Shown: in pieces, positions 57,462-64,000 of the stretch
How positions within the stretch are numbered: position 1 is the stretch's first letter
Layout: every line of letters begins with the position of its first letter
Source: Ochromonas danica
Lineage: Eukaryota > Sar > Chrysophyceae > Chromulinales > Chromulinaceae
Direction of reading: 5' to 3'
Assembly (NCBI GenBank): GCA_015146655.1
Contig: VKHL01000005.1
Span: forward strand, 310,001-374,000
Length of the DNA stretch: 64,000 nt
Notes under the pieces: model-generated
The model's input: only the letters and a program-made list of their open reading frames with translations
Database searches by the model: none
Told to the model about the DNA's origin: nothing
Made by a program: the position numbers and the translations under genes

Positions 57462-58505
57462 ATGGCGCAGACCCGCAGCTGTCTGCTCTGGTCCATGCTG
57501 TGCCTCGCTTGGCTAGCCTTCTATGCCAAGGCCCCAGCAGTTCCAGCAGGAATGACAAGGCAGGAGAGTTTGTTCAGCCAACAAGAAAAGCTGGCCGCAG
57601 AGCATCGTAAGTGGAGGCTTCGCAAAGAAGCTAAACAGCGCGTAAAGGAAATGAACCAGCCTGCCTCTGCCGCCTATCAAGAACATGAGCGGATTCGCAC
57701 TCTTAATGAAAGAGCTGGAAGCAGAGAGGATCATTACAAGTCCACCACTTTACCTCCTCCCTATGAGATGCTTTCGTTCTTCAACTACTCCCAGCTCCTT
57801 CCATTGCCCACCACTGTGGACGAAGAGAAAGGCACTGGCCGGTGCTCCTTTTGGGGAGCGTTTTGTCCGATGGAGAATGTTGAGCATCGCCTTGTTCGTC
57901 AATATATTCGTCCAAATGATGTTGTTCTGGAAGTTGGTGCTCGTTTTGGCACTACAACATGTACCATTGCTGCACAACAACAGAATTCTGGCTTATTGGT
58001 GGCTGTGGAGCCCGATTCCAGCGTTTGGAATTTGCTAGCACGTAATGTTCACAATCATTTCTGTAGTGGATGGATTTTAAGAGGTGTGGTCTCCAATGAA
58101 GGCCATGTAGTTAGTCCGCAATCCTACGGCACTCGTGCTCACAAAAGTCGCCCTGACGTTGCACAACCCAAATCGGCCTTTCTAACATTTGAAAGGCTTC
58201 AAGAAGCAGTTAGTTCGCGCTTTACAGTCTTGTTGATCGACTGTGAAGGATGTATAGACAATCTTTTCGCAAGCAGTGGCAATCAAACTGTGCCCAATAC
58301 GATTGCTCTCGGGCAAATGCTTCGAGACGTGCGCACAATCATTTTGGAAGCTGACATGGGTGTGAATGCACCTGATTGTTATGCTGATTGTGTTGACTAT
58401 AATGCATGGATTAATCGTTTCGAAGGCTTAGGCTATAGAAAAGTCCATCAAGAAGTTGATCCAAATTATTGGTTCATTGGTCACTATGTCTTTCAACGAG
58501 CATAA
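57462..58505 (+). CDS. FkbM-type SAM-dependent methyltransferase, signal-anchored
   Basis: Single exon, 347 residues. An N-terminal hydrophobic segment (CLLWSMLCLAWLAFYAKAP) is a signal peptide or anchor. A charged helical stem (HRKWRLRKEAKQRVKE) comes next. The Rossmann-like domain carries VVLEVGARFGTTTCTIA (SAM-binding motif I), VAVEPDSSVWNLLARNVH (motif II acidic residue) and FTVLLIDCEGCIDNL, the FkbM-style D-x-E-G motif. FkbM enzymes O-methylate sugars or lipids. With an anchor this one likely acts in the secretory pathway; the substrate is unknown. Confidence 0.82.
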   Translation: MAQTRSCLLWSMLCLAWLAFYAKAPAVPAGMTRQESLFSQQEKLAAEHRKWRLRKEAKQRVKEMNQPASAAYQEHERIRTLNERAGSREDHYKSTTLPPPYEMLSFFNYSQLLPLPTTVDEEKGTGRCSFWGAFCPMENVEHRLVRQYIRPNDVVLEVGARFGTTTCTIAAQQQNSGLLVAVEPDSSVWNLLARNVHNHFCSGWILRGVVSNEGHVVSPQSYGTRAHKSRPDVAQPKSAFLTFERLQEAVSSRFTVLLIDCEGCIDNLFASSGNQTVPNTIALGQMLRDVRTIILEADMGVNAPDCYADCVDYNAWINRFEGLGYRKVHQEVDPNYWFIGHYVFQRA

Positions 58506-58617
58506 GTAGGCCAGTTATTTTATTATATCTGTAATTCATGTAAATAGCAAATGGAGACCAAGACCCCCTTCACCGTAAAATTATCTAAACTAATGGCACT
58601 AAAATACACCATGTGGA

Positions 58618-61600
58618 TCATATATCAATTGACAAGCCCACCTGATCTACTGACTCAGTAGTGTTTGATATCAATTCACTATCAACACCTATCTCGACAC
58701 CTTTCTTCAACTCCACAGAAGCCATTGCAGACAACTGTGAAGCATGAATATGAGGGCCTGATTGAGGAGTTCCCCCATACAGAGGAGTGCCTGGCAGTAC
58801 ATAATGACTGAGGCGATAGAGTTCATGAGCATGGCTGACCTCGCGAGTGAGGAGGGGCTTTGTCCAGTGCTCGTCATCTTGCATGGAAGTATTGAGTAAC
58901 GACAAACGCACTATTTCAAAGAAGACATTGATATCTATCACTCCACATTCAAACACATCCATAACAGCCATTAATCTCTGAATTTCTTCAACTGAATAGA
59001 GATAGCTTCTCTTTGTAGAAGACGGTGAGTCCGTCGAAGAAGAAGAGGTAGAAGAAGCGGAAGCGCGCATTAGGTCGAGCTGTAGACAGCCTCGGAGAAG
59101 ATCATGAAGACTGAAAGCGCCATCTTCATCTTCATCGAAGAATCGGAAGGCTTCTTCTAATTTCTCATGGTTTGGATAAATCGCGGCAACGACATCACTG
59201 GAGATGGCATGGCCGAAATACGGTTGAGAACACTGTTGTTGGCCGAGATGATGCTCATGTTCCTCAGGCTTGGGCTGAACTAAGGAAAGACCTCCTCCTT
59301 CCACAGCACTCTGTGAAGCACCAACGTTGCCATTATCTATGTACACATCCTCCACTCCAACGACACCCGTGGATGAGCCACGTTCCTCTAAACGATCTAA
59401 TTCTCCTTCCGAGCCAATACTATGGATGTACTGGCTCAATGCCTGCATGTTATGAATTGAATCAGCATCATCGCGGTAACGCCCAAATATAATGTCATCG
59501 TCGAAGCTGTTGAGAAAGTCAACGTACTTGATTTCAGAAGTGGTCCTTTCAACTGCACCAGAAGCTGACGTCATCTCTTCTTTGATGAGATACCGTGCGA
59601 AGCGCCGCCAAGATAGAGAAATGTTGATGACATCGGTCATGCAGCGCAGCCAGTGCTGTTGAGAGATCTGCCCGTCAAGATTTCGGTCACCTTTCTCAAA
59701 TGATTCAAGAAGCAACTGCTTGCGCACACAAATCAACTCTTCAATAGAAATGCTCGATCCTATTAGAATCTCCTCACCCATTTTTCCAGAAGGAGATGTG
59801 ACACGGCGACTGGCCCCATTCGATACCACCTGTGGGGACCTCGTCGAATCCATGGACAAACCTACATCTCCTTCCTGATCACGGCCATAACTGGGCAAGT
59901 CAAGTGTAGTATCGCGATGTGGATTTTCTTGACTTAGCTCAGAGTCAAAGTGCAGCGGAGTTGCATAGAAATAATGCACAGTGTACTGTAGATTCGTACC
60001 GTGGACGAGTTTGGCTTCGCTCATATTGTCCACAGGCCCCATAGCGTACTCGGTCATGCTGTACTGGCGCGTCATGGAAGTACTCGACTTGCGCAAGCGA
60101 ACACTCGAGGAAAAGTCCAAAGAGAGCTCCTCAGGAGGCACAACGGAGAATTCCATGTAAGCTGCGGAGTTGCCCGATCCTCCATAATCAGAGGCAGAGA
60201 AAATCGTGCAAAGCATACTTCCACCAATCGCACTATTGGCGCTGCGAATGGTGTAAGGTTCGTCATATCCTGAGCGTACACACTCATGACTGCGAATAAC
60301 AAACTTAAGACTGTTTCGTAAGAGAAATGCTTCGACAACATCCGGTCCGAATGATACCCCAGCACCTCTCGCAGAAGGATGTTTACCTTGTAGATCAATT
60401 GGATCGGACCATAAGGCATCACGAATCAGTTGTTGAAGGAAGATTTTTTCGTTGTCACGACCAACACCTTCCAAGGCTTCTCCTTCCTCAGGCATTTCTT
60501 CTAATGAAAAGGCGACCCGATGGATACGGTCGAGGTCCTCCAGTGTCGTCGATTCGCAATGGAATAAACCACCATGGACAACAAAGATAGCATCATTGAC
60601 AATCGTAAATAACGGGATTTGTTGGAATACTTCCACAAAGAGACCGAAGGTCAGTGGGTCATACTTCTCGTAGCATTCAAGTTGAAATCCATAGACGGAA
60701 CAGATGGCGAAGTCTTCATGGTTACCGCGATTTAGCACAACACAATCAGGCCTCGCGATAAAGAGAGCTAGCAAAACGCACATGACTTCCACACCGTGCG
60801 GTCCGCGATCGACGAAGTCACCATTAAAGATATATTTGTTGTTTGAAGTAGGGAGGCCAGCCGCATCGAGGATGTGGAAGAGATCAGCAAGCTGCCCATG
60901 AATATCTCCTACAACTGTAAGCTTGTCTTCAGGTCGTACAGTCACGTGAGAGGTGTTGGGCAGATTCTTCAAAATCCGAAAGCTCAATCTTAACAGTTTG
61001 TGTACAGCCTTGGGAATAAGTTTTCCGCCTCGGCGATAGACATCAATGATTAACCTTGCCTCGTGCATGGTGACAAGACCTGGTGGGAGATCAAAATCGT
61101 ACAGGTTTTCCTCCGTTACTCGGAATGAACTCAACGGCGCCATCGTCACCACTCGCATCGCGCGAATGGAACGTTCCAAGTGACGAAATTGAGTCAAATC
61201 TATCGCGTTTACCCCTTGGGAGGGACGGTTTCGACTGGAATCTCCTTTCTCAGCTTTCTTTTGAATAGCACGTACAATGCGCAAGAGGAAAGTGGCCAAC
61301 AGCATGAGGTCGTCGGAACTGATCGCCTCCAAGTTATTCAGCAGCTGCAACAGTGAAAATAGCATGGAGTTAGTAAGTCGACCATAGCGAAAATAGCTGA
61401 ATAGAAGAGATGGCAGCAGGCTTACCATCCACTGCTTGTTGCGATTGGCCAAGGCAGTTCGCAGTTGCTGGGCACGCCAGCCTTTCTGCTGTTTGTAATG
61501 GCTCGAGCTGTCACTGAGATGAGCGAGCTCCTTGGTGGAGAGCAGGTCAAAGAAGTCTTCGCAACTATCTCTTCGTTCGATTTTAACGGTGGAGATCATT

Positions 61601-61821
61601 CGTAACGCTTCTCTCTCAGCGGAGATTTGAGCGATGATATCCACTTCACTGTCATGCCGCTGTAAAATATCCTCGCGCATTTTATGAACTTCTGAATCTG
61701 GAATTTCTTGCGGGTCTTCATCTTTAGCTGACTTCTTGCTCTTACGCTTACCGCTTTTCACCTCACTGGGTTGGCTATTGCTGTCGACGTGCAGAGCGGT
61801 TTTGGAGGAAGAGCAACCCAT
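58618..61821 (-). CDS. PPEF-type serine/threonine phosphatase with EF hands
   Basis: Two exons read leftward, 61821-61426 and 61344-58618, give 1,040 residues. The 81-base intron is in frame and stop-free but has GTAAGC, a TACTAAC branch point and TTGCAG, and its removal joins KQWM to LLNNLEAIS. MGCSSSK at the start is a myristoylation/palmitoylation signal. The catalytic domain near 260-560 has VVGDIHGQ, NGDFVDRGPHGVEV, LNRGNHED and VVHGGLFH. EF-hand loops follow near 683 (DRNLDGQISQQH) and 863 (DEDEDGAFSLHD). This order matches PPEF/RdgC, calcium-stimulated phosphatases. Animal PPEF is 650-750 residues; the excess is Ser/Glu-rich linkers. It is likely membrane-tethered. Confidence 0.92.
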   Translation of the reverse strand: MGCSSSKTALHVDSNSQPSEVKSGKRKSKKSAKDEDPQEIPDSEVHKMREDILQRHDSEVDIIAQISAEREALRMISTVKIERRDSCEDFFDLLSTKELAHLSDSSSHYKQQKGWRAQQLRTALANRNKQWMVSLLPSLLFSYFRYGRLTNSMLFSLLQLLNNLEAISSDDLMLLATFLLRIVRAIQKKAEKGDSSRNRPSQGVNAIDLTQFRHLERSIRAMRVVTMAPLSSFRVTEENLYDFDLPPGLVTMHEARLIIDVYRRGGKLIPKAVHKLLRLSFRILKNLPNTSHVTVRPEDKLTVVGDIHGQLADLFHILDAAGLPTSNNKYIFNGDFVDRGPHGVEVMCVLLALFIARPDCVVLNRGNHEDFAICSVYGFQLECYEKYDPLTFGLFVEVFQQIPLFTIVNDAIFVVHGGLFHCESTTLEDLDRIHRVAFSLEEMPEEGEALEGVGRDNEKIFLQQLIRDALWSDPIDLQGKHPSARGAGVSFGPDVVEAFLLRNSLKFVIRSHECVRSGYDEPYTIRSANSAIGGSMLCTIFSASDYGGSGNSAAYMEFSVVPPEELSLDFSSSVRLRKSSTSMTRQYSMTEYAMGPVDNMSEAKLVHGTNLQYTVHYFYATPLHFDSELSQENPHRDTTLDLPSYGRDQEGDVGLSMDSTRSPQVVSNGASRRVTSPSGKMGEEILIGSSISIEELICVRKQLLLESFEKGDRNLDGQISQQHWLRCMTDVINISLSWRRFARYLIKEEMTSASGAVERTTSEIKYVDFLNSFDDDIIFGRYRDDADSIHNMQALSQYIHSIGSEGELDRLEERGSSTGVVGVEDVYIDNGNVGASQSAVEGGGLSLVQPKPEEHEHHLGQQQCSQPYFGHAISSDVVAAIYPNHEKLEEAFRFFDEDEDGAFSLHDLLRGCLQLDLMRASASSTSSSSTDSPSSTKRSYLYSVEEIQRLMAVMDVFECGVIDINVFFEIVRLSLLNTSMQDDEHWTKPLLTREVSHAHELYRLSHYVLPGTPLYGGTPQSGPHIHASQLSAMASVELKKGVEIGVDSELISNTTESVDQVGLSIDI

Positions 61822-62233
61822 CTTATCGAACTCTTCGACCCTGAACTCACTATGCGCTATTAGACAGAATGAGGGATGAAGAGTCTATGGGTAGGATCTC
61901 ATAAGAAAGGATGGCAGAATGTGTCCGTCAAGGCGAGATTCTTCTTCACCAACAGCAGCTGTTGTCTGTCACTCAGAGCACTCCCAACAAGACCTTTCGC
62001 TTCTCTCACTCTCAGCACTCGCTCCGCTGCTGGGCTGCTCACCGTGTCTTGCCGTGCGCAACACAACCAGCACAGCAACAACGAGGCCTTGTCCCACGCA
62101 ACGGAGTAATAATCATCACCACTTCTCGCTGCTCGCTCTGTGGGTTAAGTTGTCAAGTTGGGTGTTGTTGCGGCAGAGAGGAGGCCTAGTGGCTTGTTTT
62201 GTGATCGACTAGAGAAAAGACCTCCCAGACACC
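61822..62233. promoter_or_regulatory. Divergent promoter between the phosphatase and cyclophilin genes
   Basis: About 410 bases between start codons. Overlapping frames of 90-100 codons exist here but are leader-like and unrecognisable. CT-rich tracts lie near 61930-62040. Confidence 0.4.
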
Positions 62234-62959
62234 ATGAGAAGAACTTTGCCTCTGCTTCGAGGTGCGAAAGGCCGTGGATGGTACTATCATTTCAAGGAAA
62301 AGCCAGAAGACTTCGCTAGACACACTGCTCCCACTCCCTTCGACTGGAAGGCCACGAATGAAATCTGCAACCCCTCCATCCGTCCTGTAGCTTTCTTTAC
62401 CCTAGCTAGTGGAGGAGAGACTTTAGGCACTTTAGAGTTCGAGTTAGCCAAGGACATCATGCCCAAGATGGTGGAGAACTTCACCAAAATCGTGCTGGGC
62501 GAAACTGCGCTGGCCAAGGGATACAAGAACACGAAAATTCACAAGATACAAAAAGGAGTGGCGATCATGGCTGGCGATATCGTTTACAATGACGGCACAG
62601 GGTCGCATTCAGCTTATGCCCAGCGCTTCTTGCCTGATGAGAACTTCATCATTCCTCACTCAGAGCGCGGCCTCATCAGGTAGATGAACTCTCTCCTTGC
62701 TGCACCTCCTTGAAGAATGTCTGATTGACCTTAATCTTCCTCCTTCTTCTCTTGTCTCAGCATGGCTTCCGTCGGAGTGAACACCAATGGTTCGCAGTTC
62801 TATATCTCCTTGTCGCCCACCTACCACCTCAACGGTCGCTGCTCCGTCTTCGGCCGCCTCATCAAAGGTGACGATATCCTCGAACGTATTGAGAAAGTCT
62901 TTACTGTGCGGAGAGTGCCAGTCTCGGACATCGTCATTGCAGACTGTGGATTGCGTTAA
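62234..62959 (+). CDS. Cyclophilin-type protein with altered active site
   Basis: Two exons, 62234-62679 and 62761-62959, give 214 residues. The N-terminus (MRRTLPLLRGAKGRGW) is basic and could target mitochondria. Cyclophilin fold landmarks are GTLEFELAKDIMPKMVENF, GYKNTKIHKIQKGVAIMAGD, RGLIRSMASVGVNTNGSQFY with an intron splice (ATCAG/CATG gives SMASVG), and NGRCSVFGRLIKGDDILERI. In active cyclophilins the second landmark reads FHRVIPGFMxQGGD; here the catalytic Arg is Lys and the Gln is Met, and the cyclosporin-site Trp is absent. Prolyl isomerase activity is probably weak or lost, leaving a scaffold or chaperone role. Confidence 0.88.
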
Positions 62960-63036
62960 GTTAAGAGAGTTGCTCCTAGTCTTTGGATGGGGGGAATTAC
63001 TTTGTATTTACATGGCCATGGCTGTCTTCTTCGTTA

Positions 63037-63705
63037 CTATTCTTTGTTAGTCTTGAGAGAGCCCCTCTCGGCAGGCTGGCGCAGGGCAGAAGTGTCCACA
63101 GGGTCTGTGAGACGACTCAACCAATTCGTGAAGAAGTTACCCTCCTCCTGCTTCTCCTTCTCTCGCTCGATCAGAACGATAGGCTCATCAGGAAAGGCCT
63201 TAAGGCAGTATCCATATTCGAAGACTTCCTTCTCTCCATTGTCCACGCGTTGTCGATGGAAGGTGCGCAGCTTGGGGAAGAGCTTGAAGGCGCCCTTCAG
63301 CAGCTCCTCCTCCACCTCGTAGACTGCGTGAGAGACCTTCTGATCCCTAGGAATGGTCATCGACCCCACAGGTAGCCACTCGGCATCTGTTCCATTGCGG
63401 GGGCGGAAGAAGATGTTGTACTCGGGCACGCCGCGCTTGGCCTGGCGCTCGTAAGTGAGCGTGCCGATGTCCTTCTCCTCCTTCTTCACCTCCTCCACCT
63501 TGCCAAACCCTTTGCCTCTTGTTGGCTTAAGATCTTGGGGAGGCTCTTCGACTATTTCTTCAGTCATAAAGAGGCGCTGGCTGGATAATTGAGTGGCAAG
63601 CGATGAAGTCGTCCGGAGCACTGAGCTATAGGCAGGGCTCCAGCCCACGCAGACCTTCATAGAGACCATACTGAGGATAGATAGAATGAGCAGGATTGTC
63701 ACCAT
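63037..63705 (-). CDS. HHL1-like plastid protein (DUF6523 type)
   Basis: Single exon, 222 residues from the ATG at 63705. A hydrophobic signal peptide (VTILLILSILSMVSMKVCVG) is followed by a Ser/Thr/Arg-rich transit-like stretch, so the product should enter a complex plastid. The mature part has GKGFGK, YERQAKRGVPEYNIFFRPRN, WLPVGSMTIPRDQKVSHAVY and a charged C-terminus. This pattern is that of HHL1 and relatives, which in plants associate with photosystem II and protect under high light. It converges with the cyclophilin gene, with stops 77 bases apart. Confidence 0.78.
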   Translation of the reverse strand: MVTILLILSILSMVSMKVCVGWSPAYSSVLRTTSSLATQLSSQRLFMTEEIVEEPPQDLKPTRGKGFGKVEEVKKEEKDIGTLTYERQAKRGVPEYNIFFRPRNGTDAEWLPVGSMTIPRDQKVSHAVYEVEEELLKGAFKLFPKLRTFHRQRVDNGEKEVFEYGYCLKAFPDEPIVLIEREKEKQEEGNFFTNWLSRLTDPVDTSALRQPAERGSLKTNKE

Positions 63706-63936
63706 TCGCACCGACAGAGGAGGAAAAGATGTCTTTCTTCAATGACTCACTTCACTTCTCACTGACCCAGCCGCCGCTTTCGAGTTTCGCAGATTCGGGA
63801 TTTCGACTTTCAGGGAAGTGGTAAAATAAGGGAAATGCATTAAGAAGGGTAAAAGAAGGCAAAATCATGGGCAAGAAGGGTAAAATTCCAACCTTTGCTG
63901 CTTCAGAATATCAGACAGACACACCCACCTCACAGA

Positions 63937-64000
63937 ATGTTCTCAGCAGCCTTAGCCTCCATCACATCTCGTCGGATTGCGATCATGTCTGCTGCACTTG
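63937..64000 (+). CDS. Start of a further gene, truncated by the window edge
   Basis: An ATG at 63937 opens a frame (MFSAALASITSRRIAIMSAA) to the edge. The Arg/Ser/Ala-rich, acid-free start looks like an organelle presequence. Too little remains to name it. Confidence 0.4.
   Translation, partial: MFSAALASITSRRIAIMSAAL

Noticed and set aside
61899-62212. Several overlapping 60-97 codon frames before the cyclophilin gene
   Set aside because: They overlap in different frames and on both strands, are Ser/Cys/Leu-rich and lack any domain; treated as leader/promoter DNA.
1-64000. tRNA, rRNA, CRISPR, retroelement and virus-like sequences
   Set aside because: I looked through the intergenic stretches by eye and found no cloverleaf with conserved T-arm, no spaced direct-repeat array and no polymerase, integrase or capsid-like frame.

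Overview
This window is nuclear DNA from a compact eukaryotic genome. Genes have short GT-AG introns (about 50-110 bases), spacers are mostly 80-700 bases, and both strands are used freely. The products point to a flagellated alga with a complex (secondary) plastid. A DNA gyrase A and an HHL1-like protein both begin with an ER-type signal peptide followed by a transit-like stretch. Axonemal proteins (CFAP43-type, a CFAP157-like coiled coil, a SHIPPO/STPG-type protein) imply a cilium. A type III 6-pyruvoyl-tetrahydropterin synthase (PTPS-III) fits a stramenopile or related lineage. An ochrophyte is my best guess, but the sequence alone does not settle it.

Layout. 1-1568: gene-free, with a MITE-like element with long terminal inverted repeats and a perfect 15-bp hairpin. 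1569-15641: a large IQ/WW protein, plastid gyrA head-to-head with an organellar-type pseudouridine synthase, a mitochondrial-type aconitase of the bacterial AcnB class, and an STPG protein. 15876-17458: a near-perfect inverted duplication carrying two tail-to-tail copies of one unrecognised gene with identical products. 17620-29599: PTPS-III, ribosomal protein eL8, a RING-H2 E3 ligase, the CFAP43-like protein and a coiled-coil protein. 30157-46282: a PH-domain protein, a 3,422-residue IP3-receptor-like calcium channel with a 9.84-kb exon, and an FMRP/FXR-like KH protein. 46767-64000: propionyl-CoA carboxylase beta, a DUF1622 membrane protein, a PH/FYVE-like PI4-kinase beta, a TDG-type DNA glycosylase, Hikeshi, a small membrane protein, an FkbM-type methyltransferase, a PPEF-type phosphatase with EF hands, a divergent cyclophilin, the HHL1-like plastid protein and the first codons of one more gene.

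Shared themes are calcium and phosphoinositide signalling (IP3R-like channel, PI4KB, EF-hand phosphatase, PH protein, IQ protein), cilium structure, organelle maintenance and metabolism (gyrase, pseudouridine synthase, AcnB, PCCB, HHL1) and folate/pterin synthesis. The most unusual items are the palindromic twin gene, the AcnB-type aconitase, the changed pore filter of the IP3R-like channel, the PH/zinc-finger front end on PI4KB and three in-frame, stop-free introns. I see no tRNA or rRNA gene, CRISPR array, retroelement or virus-like element.
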